From contig NC_086374.1 in the NCBI RefSeq assembly GCF_036588685.1, positions 37,192,886-37,256,885 of the forward strand: a DNA stretch of 64,000 bases. Reading direction: 5' to 3'. Of this stretch, positions 1-10,454 are shown in pieces. Position numbers and translations under genes: made by a program. The stretch is from Mytilus trossulus. Lineage: Eukaryota > Mollusca > Bivalvia > Mytilida > Mytilidae. The notes below the pieces were generated by a model, which worked only from the letters and a program-made list of their open reading frames with translations, did no database searches and had not been told where the DNA came from. Within the stretch, counting starts at the first letter, position 1. The number at the start of each line of letters is the position of its first letter.

Positions 1-1030
1 TTAAAAGTTGTTTCGACTGACTAATGATAAATTCAGGTGCTGTTTTTATTTCTTGAAGAATCATAATTCATGCATGTTTGGTTAATATCGGGTGGAACTG
101 AAGTTAAGTTATTGGGAGCTTGATAATTGTAGAAACGCCTGTCTGCTTTTTATGACTGTACGGTGTTCTTTTGTTTTTTGTCTAACAAGGGATTCTGGTC
201 TGTCCTCTTTAAGTATACTCCATTTCTACTTTTCATTTAGGCAGATAAATTTCAATAGGTTTATTAAGGGTCTCAATAGTTCAACGCGAACGGTAATATA
301 TCTACACGAAACGTTGAACGTCCTATTCTGACCAGACGTTACCACATCCCACACAGACAAACTAATGAACTCATTAGGATTGTGTTTGCTGCCAATAACC
401 ATATTTTTAAACCCAAAGGAAGAATTCAATATAATGGCTGATGTCCCTATTCCAACCGGACATGACTGCATATTTATACATCCCGGTTAACATAAAGAAC
501 GTCACTCTCGAACTATATTGTTGTATGAGAGATATACAGGCATTACAAAATTTATATAAGCCTGTCAACCACTGTGGTTTTTCGTTTTGGGACAAACACG
601 CTTTCAAGAAAATCTTAAGTGAGTTTAAAATGAAATCAGAACATCGACACTAAAAAAAAAATATAAGTTAAAAAAATTATAATATGGCATACAAGATACA
701 TCTATACTAAGCGATGTAATCTAGATATAAAACTAGACTGTTACATTGGTTCTTAACTGAATAAAAATTAGAAGCCAATCAAACCAACAAATATTAATGC
801 AATGCCATAGGAGTGAAAGGGTTTAATCCGTCCTTTTTTTTTTTAAACAAAAATGGGAAATAGCCAGAAGACTCTTGCCAGTGAAATATTTGCAATCCTC
901 AGTACAGTACTTTACACACAATTTGTACCCTACAGCAAAGAAATTCAAGATAAATACGTTTCAAGATTAACATGCAATGCAATACAGCGCAACTTTCCAC
1001 AAACACATACAAGTAATAATATGAGATTAT
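1..1030. repeat. Diverged tandem duplication, copy 1
   Basis: This stretch is collinear with 1651-2560. Shared landmarks appear in the same order, including TTGTTTCGACTGA near the start, the GACTGCA/GACTGTA region and AATACAGCGCAACTTT near the end. Copies differ by many substitutions and small indels, so the duplication is old. Short ORFs in it are not conserved between copies, so I call no gene. Confidence 0.75.
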
Positions 1031-1650
1031 TTTTTTTAAATGTTTATAATAATTGAAAACAGACTTTGTAAAACGTAACCAGTGTCTGAGCAGAAAGTTG
1101 ATGAACCAAGAATATGTAAAAGAACGTATCGTCTTTTTCTAAAATAAAATTTATTGGAAGGTACATGACCTTGTTGATTTATATTCCGTATCAACTTCAC
1201 AAATTATACACGATGGTCTTAAAGTATAGATTGTTTATCATCTTAATAACGTGTTATAGTATTCTGTTATTTGTCTTTTTGAATATTCCATTTACTTGTA
1301 AGTCTGTAATTAAACAACTCGTGATTGCGCTATGGTTAATTTTTGTACTCTAATCTTTCATTTTTACTAATGTGCTTTGTCTTTCAGTTTATATATGTCC
1401 TTTTTGTGTTTCTTACATATGACGTAGCTCTGTATTTATTCATCCCGATCGTCATTGTGTTATTATGCTATGGTAAAGATACCAGATTATAACTGTGTAT
1501 GCCAGAAGCGCGTTTCAAAAAACTGATCAGTAGCGCATGAATAAAAAATTTGAGAGGCAAAATCAGGTACGACATATAATATCATTGTAGACCTACAATT
1601 TCAAAAGATCTTGCTAAATACAGTTAAGGTAATCTAGTGCAAGGTTTGAA
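1031..1650. other. Spacer between tandem copies, no gene seen
   Basis: AT-rich DNA between the two copies, probably the remainder of the roughly 1.65-kb duplicated unit. The longest ORF is a 62-aa hydrophobic reading frame without recognisable features. Confidence 0.4.
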
Positions 1651-2560
1651 AATGTTGTTTCGACTGATTTATGATAAATTCAGGTCTTGTTTAACTCTCT
1701 TGAAGAATTATTATTCATGCCTGTTTCGTTTTTATAGGGTGGAAGTGACGTTATACAGAGCTTGACAATTGTAGAAATGCATGTCTATTGTTTACGACTG
1801 CATTTGATGTTGTTGTCTCGCAAGGGGTCTGTCTCATTTAAATATACTCCAGTTCTTCTTTTCATTTAGGCTGCTAACTTTCAATTGGCCTTCTTAATGT
1901 GTCTGAAAAGTTTAGCGAGCTTGGTAATCTATCTACACTAAGTATATTTATATATCGCACACAGCCAAACTATAGCTAATGACCTCAATAGGTTTGTGTT
2001 TGCTGCCAAATGTCTATATTTTTATACCCGAAGGAAGCATTCAATATGATTTCCTACGAGCTTATTTCAACAAGACATAACTGCTTGTTAATATATTCCG
2101 GAAACCTAAAGGACAACAATATTGTGATACACTGTGGTTTAAGACTAGTCCAGGAATTACCAAATTTCTATCAGCCTGAAATCTGAAGTCAGTTTAAAAT
2201 GAAAAGTTCAACCAGGAAAATACGGCATACAAGATTCTTCTATAGTAAGGGAGGTAATCTAAATATAAAACTAGATCGTGAGTAGAAAATTTACTTAGTT
2301 CGAAACTGAACAGAAATAAGAACCCAATCCAACCAATAAATATAAATGCAATGCAATATGTGCGAAAGGGTTAAAAATGTTTTGAAAAGTAGATAGAAAT
2401 AGCCACAACAAAAGTTGCAAGTGAAAGATTTGGAATCCTCAGTACAGAATAAAACAAAGACAATTTATAAAAAAAGATAGTAAAGATAAATACGTTTCAC
2501 TGTTAACATGCCGTTCAATACAGCGCAACTTTTCATAAGAACATACACGTAATTAAATTA
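1651..2560. repeat. Diverged tandem duplication, copy 2
   Basis: Second copy of the 1-1030 sequence in the same orientation. The reading frames seen in copy 1 are broken here, which argues against either being coding. Confidence 0.75.
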
Positions 2561-3094
2561 AACTGATTTGTTTCATATTTATAAACATCTAATTTCTAAG
2601 AATGGCATACACCACAAAGGTCAAAAGATAATTATATCTGTCAAACATTTCCGATGTTCTAGAATGTGACCGCTCAACAAGACATTAGTTCAATAAGGCA
2701 GCAATTATAAAATCATCCTTATTAAATGGGGATAGACATTCATTTTTTAATCTGTCGGAATTTTGGGTCTTAAATTTCGTTTTTTTTAAATTATTTTTAT
2801 TTGAGCGTCACTGATGTGAATGAAAAAATGTATTTGTAGTTCAAAGGAAGTTTCTTTCTTTTATTAATGCTATTTTATTAAACATAACATAATCCTTCAA
2901 CTTAGTCATTCTGTAAATATTCGAATGACATATTTTATAGTAAAATTGATTTTACCACGCTATTGTTATAAAGAATACTAGGTGCATGGTCAAGCTTTTT
3001 TTTCACCCAAGAAACGTGATATACTAGTAGTCAAAATAGAATTTAAACTTTCTATATATGGAGTATTTATAAAGAGGCCTAGTTACAGCAAATA
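2561..3094. other. Unannotated AT-rich DNA
   Basis: No ORF, structural RNA or clear repeat seen. Confidence 0.3.
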
Positions 3095-3310
3095 AAGATA
3101 CCAAGATCCCCGAAAAGTTCGAATTTGAAAGTCCCTTATCAAATGGCAAAATCAAAATCTCTGACACATCAAACGAACAGGAAGTATGTGCCATAGTTCT
3201 GACTTGGTTCAGGTATTAACTTATGTACAAAACAGTTATTTAAACCTGGTATTATAGCTAGATCCCTCACTTGTAGGCAAGTGGCCATTTGCATATATTT
3301 CACAATGATG
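3095..3310 (+). repeat. Interspersed repeat, family B fragment
   Basis: Resembles 17505-17880: both carry a CCTTATCAAA...GCAAAA segment, then CACATCAAA and a TTCTGACTTG/TTCCTGACTTG core, then a TAGCT..CCTCACTT segment. Diverged, same orientation. Confidence 0.6.
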
Positions 3311-3879
3311 GTTTGAAGGAAGATAACTCTGACCAGTCTTTGAAACAAATCTATATGTGATTGTCAATACGACCGATATCCGCCATATTTAGTGCAAATG
3401 ACTGTGACGTCGATGTAAGTAACTACAGGTCACCGTAAAGTCCAAGTACATTTGTGTCTATTCTGTGTCAAACTGAAACAATAGTTGTGTTTAGCGTGTA
3501 AATTCATCGAAAAACATAGATACTGAGGGTAAATTAAAAAAAAACTGCTTCCCCTATCCCTTGTAAAGTACATGCCCTCTAATGGAAACTCCATAACTAA
3601 TTCTGATAAACAAAAGGCTAACTATGACATTACCTCTGGAGGATTAAAATTCGTTAAGAGTATAGGAGATGAAAGACTTCTAACTGTAAACTGCATTTTG
3701 CATATGAAGAGATCCACAAAAGTCATTCAAATGAAAGAAAATATGACTTGCAAAATAGCAGTATATATATATTTGTTAAAATGAAAATGTTTCAATAAGT
3801 TGTCAGGGATTTAGGAGTAGGTGATAAAAAGAAAGGATACTATGTACCCCCTAAAAACAATAGCTAAGGGCATGAAAGT
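3311..3879. other. Unannotated DNA with one small unsupported ORF
   Basis: Holds a 70-aa ORF (3572-3784) without recognisable motifs, signal peptide or splice context. No gene supported. Confidence 0.3.
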
Positions 3880-3975
3880 GGAAATGTGTCAAAATACCAA
3901 CACCCGATCAAAGGGTAAAAACAGCCGCCGAAGGCCACCAAATGGTCTTCAGCACAGCGGGAAAGGGTCGTAACC
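3880..3975 (+). repeat. Interspersed repeat, family C
   Basis: Contains GTGGAAATGTGTCAAA followed by CGATCAAAG...GCCGAAGGCCACC and GGTCTTCAGC. The same order is seen at 41945-42065 (+), 59155-59275 (-) and 23185-23275 (-). A high-copy short repeat. Confidence 0.7.
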
Positions 3976-4065
3976 GGAGGCGGGCTTCATCTGGCCCCGA
4001 TACAAAAATGTTTACTAGTTCAGTGAAAATGGATCTCAAAACATATAAACGAACTAAAATAAAAA

Positions 4066-4305
4066 AAAAACATACAAGACTAACAAAAGACAGAGGCTCC
4101 TGACATGTGACCGGCGCAAAAATGCGGTTTGGTGAAGTATTTTTTGTGAAATTTTAACACTCCCCTATACCTCTTGCGAACGTAGAATATACAAACACAC
4201 AGTAATACATACAGTGACACTCGGCTTCTCAGATGTCCAAGTCCGATGTTAGAATAGGTAACAAAAGAAACAAAGCAAAATGAGAATACATAAATTAACA
4301 AAGAG
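4066..4305 (+). repeat. Interspersed repeat, family D
   Basis: Carries CAAGACTAACAAA, then GGCTCCTGACA, GGCGCAAAAATGCGG and, further on, a TCCAAGTCCGATGTTAGA segment. The same modules occur in the same order at 13905-14330. Confidence 0.65.
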
Positions 4306-4754
4306 CTAGTAGCTGAACCGTAGACCCCAATTACTTGAGTGAAGAATTATGTCTTGATCATATAAAAATCAAGCATAATCCCTTCATTTATGGGAAAAGT
4401 AACAAACCAACTTAAAATATATTAGAAGAACATGACGCGTATTATGCCAACTACTGGTTTTAGAATAAATTTATTTATTTTTTATGCAAAGACCCTATGA
4501 ATACCAATGTATTCCATATTTAATTACCTGACACCAGTATCATAACCAAATCCCTTGTGAATAAGACCCAAACAAAATAAGTATTTGAAATTGATAATGC
4601 ATACAGTTAACAGTTACTTAATTATAGTCACATTAACAATTACCTGATAAAGGAAAAATTCAAAAAAAATAATAATATGAAGGTATACAAAATGAAAACA
4701 TCACTATGAATACCTCTTGCATATACACACCACACCGTAAAAAAGCTGGAAGCA
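4306..4754. other. Unannotated AT-rich DNA
   Basis: No gene or clear repeat seen. Confidence 0.3.
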
Positions 4755-4800
4755 CATATACCGAGTCACGTGCCAAACGATCAACAGAAACAGAACAGTA
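4755..4800. repeat. 45-bp direct repeat, left copy
   Basis: Begins CATATACCGAGTCACGTGCC and matches 5559-5604 with only a few mismatches over about 45 bp. The two copies bracket a segment that contains a Penelope-like tail (5015-5393). Confidence 0.75.
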
Positions 4801-5014
4801 TAAAGTGAAATGAATGGAAAACTGTAAAGTACACAAATCGGAAACTCAACGTTCGAACCTTAAATCTATAACTCAAAATAATCCTGTATTATCATGAAAT
4901 GTTCTTTGAAAGATAATTCAAGCCCATTACTTCATGTTAAGTAACTGATGACTTTTTTGTCAAAGTCTGTGTAGCAGATGTAAATAGTGTTTACTTGGGT
5001 GAAGTTTGAATGGT

Positions 5015-5393
5015 ACGGACGCCACCACGAGTTGGTTGACCGTTATGGAATAACCGTTTCACAGATGATATTGGATATGTTTCCTATGTTGAAACTACAA
5101 TACCATTCCTTTTTCAAATTGTGACCTACCGAAATATACTTTTTACCGGATTTGTAATAACATAAGCATCTTGACGGGTGCCACATGTGGAGCAGGATCT
5201 GCCTATCCTTCCGGACTCTCTGAGATCACTTCAGTTTTTGGTGGGGTTCATGTAGATAAGTTTTTAGTTTTCTATGTTTTGTCTTCTGTACTATTATTTG
5301 TCTGTTTGTCTTTTTTATTTTAGCCATGACGTTATCAGTTCATTGTCAATCTATGAATTTGACTGTCCCTATGGTATCTTTTGTCTCTCTTTT
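5015..5393 (+). mobile_element. Penelope-like element, 5'-truncated 3' tail
   Basis: Matches the last ~60 bp of the RT ORF and all of the 3' region of the element at 53390-56715. It begins in the codons for a GRHHELVDRYGI-like C-terminus, runs through the GGGTGCCACATGTGGAGCAG landmark and ends at the same CTCTTTT-type 3' end. Everything upstream is missing, the usual result of incomplete reverse transcription. Diverged and non-coding. Confidence 0.8.
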
Positions 5394-5558
5394 ACATATA
5401 ACGTGAGGAAAATTGATAATTTCATTGCTGAAATCGTTTAGGCTTTTTCTTATTGATTCTGGTCCTGAGATTACCGCTGTGGTCAAATTCGAGATGAATG
5501 TCTTAAAATGAGCAGTTGAAGTTGTCATTTTTTTAAATCTCTAATTCAGAAGGATGTT

Positions 5559-5604
5559 CATATACCGAGTCACGTGCCAAACGATCAAAAGAAACTGAAC
5601 ATTA
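5559..5604. repeat. 45-bp direct repeat, right copy
   Basis: Matches 4755-4800. Could be a long target-site duplication, or the trace of a local tandem duplication. Confidence 0.75.
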
Positions 5605-6049
5605 TCGTTCTTGATGTGTTTTGTCTTTTGATTTTGCCATGTGATTATGGATTTTCCGATTTGATTTTCATTTGAGTTCAGTATTTTTGTGAGTTTACTT
5701 TTTAATGAAAAGATAATCATCAATATATATGTTGGTCTAGCTTTTTTAAATTCAATTTATATGAAAATAATAGAAAAGTAGACGACGGTAAGATGAGGCG
5801 AAAAGTAGTTTTCCGTTGGTTAAATGTGTTTAAGCTTTTAATTTCTATTCGAAAAGGGACTTTTCGTTTTGAAATTTCCTTTGAGTTTAGCCTTTCAGAG
5901 TTTAGAGCTTGTAATATTGTGAAACCCCGGTCTATTGATAAAGACTGTATGTTGCTCGCTAGATGTTGTTATGTTAGTTTTGTCGTTTGAATTTTAAAAA
6001 TGTAAAAGTATTTAAATTAAATTAGTTTAACCATTTAAATATTTCTTAT
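5605..6049. other. Unannotated AT-rich DNA
   Basis: No gene recognised. A 65-aa ORF (5793-5990) has no supporting features. Confidence 0.3.
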
Positions 6050-6350
6050 TATTGTCCATTTGACTTCTATATATTTGCAGAAAAAAATTCTTAAAAATTC
6101 ATTTTTATGAATTAATAATTTTTTCCTTGATGTATGTTAATATATGGTATATACGAACTTTGACTATTAATTTTATAATTTTGGTCAATATTTAAAAAAG
6201 TTTCCCATTAGGTCTCTATGTTAATTTTATTTTTTGAAGTGTTGATTACCTGATGGAGTAAGTATAAGTAGTGTAACGGCCTTCTAAACAAAACAAAAAC
6301 AACCTACATGTGCTTTTAATGTTTGTTTATTTGTACCATGTGACTTTGGA
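6050..6350 (+). repeat. Left terminal inverted repeat (~300 bp)
   Basis: Runs from TATTGTCCATTTGACTTC to about CATGTGACT. The reverse complement is found in two pieces, 16688-16907 and 8620-8702. Confidence 0.8.
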
Positions 6351-6442
6351 TATTTAAATATATCTTTATTAGCCTCCCTAAGGAGAGATAGTGATATCAA
6401 TACAATATTATAGCATAACATAATATATACAAATTTGAATCG

Positions 6443-6477
<35 letters not shown>
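6443..6477. repeat. Poly-A tract
   Basis: A run of about 35 A on the + strand inside the TIR element, with more A-rich and CA-rich simple sequence at 6563-6610. It reads as poly-T relative to the LINE ORF, so it is not that ORF's poly-A tail. Confidence 0.7.
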
Positions 6478-6482
<5 letters not shown>

Positions 6483-6636
6483 AAATGAAAAATAAAAAAT
6501 AGTAATAATAATAATTGAAACTACTTTCAACTTAATTCACATTGTAAATTCGGATTGAGAAGGGAAAAAAAAAAAAAAAAAACAACAACAAAAAAAAAAA
6601 CACACACAAAACTTTGAACTTAATTCATATTGTCAA

Positions 6637-8211
6637 TTAGGAATGAGAAAATGTTTTGCAAAATCTGTAAACATATTTGACACATAAAAATTGAAAACGT
6701 TTTTTCTGCTCACAGTCTAGTTCAAATTCGGTTTCGCATGAGAGCAAAATGTAACAGAAATCTTCGTCATTTAAGGATCCAAGAAAGGCACTGAAAGTTA
6801 TTGGATTTAAGCATAGAAGCTCGCACCAGAATTCATCCCGAATGTCGGATAAATAGTCACATGACGAAATTGCGTGAATACACGGGTCGGTGAAAAGTTT
6901 ACCACATTTATCGCATAAAATACTATCACTGTTTGTATTGTGGACCAAACAACACAGGGATACTATGTAATTTGCCTGTTTACGCAAATACGGAAAGTCT
7001 AATGCAACTGTCCATGCAGGATGAGGCTGAAATACTTTATGTATCTTCTTGAAAATGTTAAAGTCACTATCTATATTTATACGTTGTTGCCATTCGTTAA
7101 GTTCATATTCAAAAATAGATCTGTGAACTATTCGCTTCCATATACGCTGGGACGGAAAATTTCCGCTATCCATAAACTTTGTTAAATAGTCTGATAAATG
7201 GTATTTGTAGAGTATATCCACACAGTCCTTTGAAAAATCCGATGCACAGTTAGTGTACTCTTGATTGAAGTACTTGAGTTCAAAAAGTTTACGTACGAGA
7301 ATACGAAATGAAATCGCTCTTTGTGGTAAATTACAAATTCGTCCGAAGAACAGTAACTTTCGTTCATTAATAAAACTGTCTAGGTTTAACCAACCAATGA
7401 GAGAAAGGCACATATCAGTTCTTGTCCGTCTAGGTAATCCTTGAATGAACTTGCAAACATAGTGATGCGTCCGTTCTAACATAAGTGTTTCTGTTTTAGA
7501 CAGCTTGCCCCAGATCTCGCATCCGTAAAGAGCCTTTGGGTAGCATACTTGGCGAATAATCTTTGCACATACTATAGGGTTGAGAACAGCAGGGTGAATA
7601 CCAGAGCGAATCACAGACGCAGTGGTTGCTCTTAATGTTCGACACGCTTTCAGTGTACGATCCATTGTTTTCATGGAAGTGTCTAGTGAAATGCCAACAT
7701 GTGTTGCACTTTTAACTGATAGAATAGGTTCGTTGTATAAGAATATATCTGGACCTGTTAGTTTTTTGCCGAATTGAAGCAGTTTGCTTTTCGTGGGTGA
7801 AAAGGAGAAGCTCCATGATTCGCTGTATTGTTCACAAATTGATACCATTTTCTGAACGGATTCGTGATTTGTGGCAATGAGAGAAATGTCATCTGCCTGG
7901 ACGGGAGAACTACTATTAATGTCATATAAGAATGCTCCTTTGTTGCTAGATTCAAGTTCATTAATCAAATCGTTAATAAAGATCAGATATAACTTTGCAG
8001 ACAACGCACTACCTTGGCGCACACCACGGTTTAGTTTAAACCATTTCGAAAGTTTTCCACCAGACAGAATAGCACTTGATAAATCTGTGTACATGTTATC
8101 TAATAGTAGCCATAATTTTCCGGTCGCACCATATTCAAAGAGTTTAATACGTAATCCATCAGGAGGTACTGTGTCAAATGATACGATATGATAAGAAACT
8201 GCAATTTCCAT
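6637..8211 (-). pseudogene. 5'-truncated non-LTR (LINE) reverse transcriptase, 524-aa ORF
   Basis: The ORF starts inside RT motif A: residues FDTV are followed by PPDGLRIKL, so the upstream finger region and any endonuclease are missing. Visible motifs in order are GVRQGSALSAKLY (motif B, near residue 65), VQADDISLIA (the catalytic ADD box, near residue 105, with Gln where most LINEs have Tyr or Phe), then the thumb and a C-terminal Cys/His cluster CDKC...CIHAISSC (near residue 440) typical of LINE tails. The rest of the frame is open to a stop at 6637. As a truncated protein it should not retrotranspose, yet the long open frame suggests either recent arrival or retention. LINE clade not assigned. 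It lies inside the long-TIR element. Confidence 0.8.
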
Positions 8212-8570
8212 TTTCTTTAAAAAAAAAACACCATTAGATATAGTATAAACTAGTAAAATAGTACTTTATAGGGAAAGGATATGAAAATGAATATTGTTTT
8301 TTAAATTTACCTTCATATGTTATGTTAGTGGACATTTAGTAATGACAGAATTTACCAACAATAAAAACATTTTTTTTTTATTTTCCTAAATTGTTTGCTT
8401 CCAAGATGTGCATTTTGCACATTAATAACTAACTGAATGCTTATTAACTGAAATCTGTTTTTTAACTATTCATAGCCTCTTTTTATTGTTATACAACTCT
8501 CCATGCTAAAAGCATAAAAAACTTGTGTATAGTAAGTTAACTTATATAATGATATAAAATCAATAATCAA

Positions 8571-8702
8571 AACCACAAAGTGATGATCATTTTCATTGAT
8601 GTCCTTTATTATTCAAATTGGTATAGTCACATGATACAAATAAACAAACACTAAAAGCACATGTATGTTGTTTGTGTTTTGTTAAGAAGGCCGTTACACT
8701 AC
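8571..8702 (-). repeat. Inner part of the right terminal inverted repeat
   Basis: 8620-8702 is the inverted match of 6270-6350 and ends GGCCGTTACACTAC exactly where the Ngaro-like element begins. The remaining ~220 bp of this arm resumes at 16688. Similarity fades inward of 8620. Confidence 0.8.
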
Positions 8703-8777
8703 GTACACACTATACTTATATATAACAATAAATATATCAAACACAATTTATAATTGCCGATCGCCCACAAGACTAGA
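8703..8777 (-). repeat. Split direct repeat B2 (element 3' end)
   Basis: 75 bp starting GTACACACTATACTT on the + strand, apparently identical to B1 at 9306-9380. Its outer edge is the 3' terminus of the Ngaro-like element. Confidence 0.85.
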
Positions 8778-9140
8778 AGGACACCGAATTTTATTATAAT
8801 CTGTCATAACAAACATAATATTTATGCAAATAATATCTATATACATATATATAAACAATGCTTTCAATACGAAATGAAAACATTGACTCCGTCATAAACG
8901 AACCCGCCGGCCAGGAAAAACCAACAACCAAGTTACCTTAGTCGATATGGAAACCTGTGTCCAAACCCTAATGCTCGGAAGATCGTCTCGAGAGCTGTAC
9001 TTGGACAATACTGAAAGTTAGCTTAAGTTTACATAAACAAAATACCATCAAAATGTGTAATAGCAAACAAAAATACCAATAATATATAGTACAAAAAACA
9101 AGAAAAAATCAAACATTAATGAACCAACATTAAATCTGAA

Positions 9141-9305
9141 CTTGACCAGTTCGAAGTTGGCGAGAGAATGGTCTGATAGGGAAATAAACCCGCCAAAATG
9201 ACCATTCACGTGATACTACAATTAATATCACGTGTCCATACATATATTGAAAGAACCGTTAGTACAATAATTTTCCTCTATACTTCGAAACGCGGAAAAT
9301 TATAA
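9141..9305 (-). repeat. Split direct repeat A2 (internal)
   Basis: 165 bp from CTTGACCAGTTCG to GGAAAATTATAA on the + strand, apparently identical to A1 at 16523-16687. It abuts B1, so the 9305/9306 junction has the sequence expected for the circle junction. Confidence 0.88.
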
Positions 9306-9380
9306 GTACACACTATACTTATATATAACAATAAATATATCAAACACAATTTATAATTGCCGATCGCCCACAAGACTAGA
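9306..9380 (-). repeat. Split direct repeat B1 (internal)
   Basis: 75 bp identical by eye to B2. It lies 40 bp beyond the stop codon of the recombinase ORF. Confidence 0.85.
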
Positions 9381-9419
9381 GAACTCAAAGAAAGGGCTGA
9401 AACGGTAGAAAAATATAAT

Positions 9420-10445
9420 CTATAAACCTAAATTCTTAGAAACTGAAATTCTATTATCAAACGAATCTGCAATGTACCCGTCTTTACTTAAATCAGATTT
9501 CCAACGTCCATGCCTCTTAATACATCTCTCATTAACATCTGACTTGGCTGCTGCCGTAGCGCCACCTGAACGTAATGAGTGTAAACCTAAGTTAAGTTGA
9601 GGAGCAACCATCTTCAACCTTTTAACAATATTTTGCCTTGCTGCTGTATAACTAAGTTTCTTATTTTTATAAATTAACTTAGCTGTACCACCCGATCTAA
9701 ATATGGGCCTGAAAACAAAATGATCAGAATCAACGTCCAAACTAGATAAACCCAAATAACGCTTATACATCAAAAGGGGACATGCTTGAGAACTCCCTTT
9801 GGAAATCAAAATTTCGTTGCCCTGTCTATATTGATCAGTTTTGCTATGCGACAAAAAGATAGACATGTATTCCTCATATATCTTGATATCACTACAAGTT
9901 AATGAACTTAATTCATCAAAACGTAAAAAACCTGCATAAGCTATAAGTATCATAGTTAAATCCCTAATCACTAATAAATCATTAGAATCCTGATATATAG
10001 AACATAGTTCTCTAAGCATAATGTTATCAACTGGGTCTTTTTTCACGACTGGTTTACCGTTCCGCCTTTTGCACGATTCTAATAGAAATGTTATGAATGA
10101 ATTACTTGTAGGGTCTATGTAACCATTCAATTCGTGAGCCCATTTTATAGAATAGACCGCGGACTGCAATACACTTGGTGAAGAATGTTTGTCAATAAGA
10201 AATGTTAAGTATAACGCTACATGTACTGGTTCGGCTGGTAAATCAGAAAAACCATGTTCATTAATGAATGACTTCCAACGATTAAAACCGGCGAAGTACT
10301 TCTTTGATGTATTTTCGCTTTTCGAGTCCACTATGTACAAAGCCATCTTTCCTGCCAAAGATCTCAACACATTGTTTTCTCCTACACCACTGCTCTCAAC
10401 GACATTCTCAACGTTCTGTCTCAGTTTTAAACCTAAAAAACGCAA
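9420..10445 (-). CDS. Tyrosine recombinase (integrase) of the Ngaro-like element, 341 aa
   Basis: Phage-integrase/XerD-fold recombinase that would integrate the circular cDNA of this retrotransposon. The catalytic set is visible: Arg in AGFLRFDELSSL (near residue 175), the HSLRSGG box giving His and the second Arg (near residue 291), HGRWKSD giving His/Trp (near residue 313), and Tyr in KDGYI (near residue 322). An N-terminal SAM-like helical region covers about residues 30-130. No internal stop or frameshift, so it could be functional. It starts 10 bp after the RT-RNase H stop and is the last ORF of the element, as in Ngaro-type elements. Such ORFs in animal genomes are sometimes misread as bacterial integrases. 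Confidence 0.92.
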   Translation of the reverse strand: MRFLGLKLRQNVENVVESSGVGENNVLRSLAGKMALYIVDSKSENTSKKYFAGFNRWKSFINEHGFSDLPAEPVHVALYLTFLIDKHSSPSVLQSAVYSIKWAHELNGYIDPTSNSFITFLLESCKRRNGKPVVKKDPVDNIMLRELCSIYQDSNDLLVIRDLTMILIAYAGFLRFDELSSLTCSDIKIYEEYMSIFLSHSKTDQYRQGNEILISKGSSQACPLLMYKRYLGLSSLDVDSDHFVFRPIFRSGGTAKLIYKNKKLSYTAARQNIVKRLKMVAPQLNLGLHSLRSGGATAAAKSDVNERCIKRHGRWKSDLSKDGYIADSFDNRISVSKNLGL

Positions 10446-10454
10446 AAATCCTCA

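Noticed and set aside
6050-6269. A separate 440-bp palindromic MITE around the Ngaro-like element
   Set aside because: Joining the right arm across the insertion makes one continuous ~300-bp TIR, so a single TIR element explains both arm pieces with fewer assumptions.
6443-6477. Poly-A tail of the LINE at 6637-8211
   Set aside because: Relative to that minus-strand ORF the tract reads as poly-T, so it cannot be its retrotransposition tail.
7871-8191. A 106-aa + strand ORF
   Set aside because: It is antisense to the LINE RT frame and shows no features of its own.
9420-10445. Bacterial or phage integrase contamination (XerD-like protein)
   Set aside because: The ORF sits in an Ngaro-like retrotransposon with RT-RNase H, Gag and split direct repeats, and is embedded in repeat-rich bivalve-like DNA.
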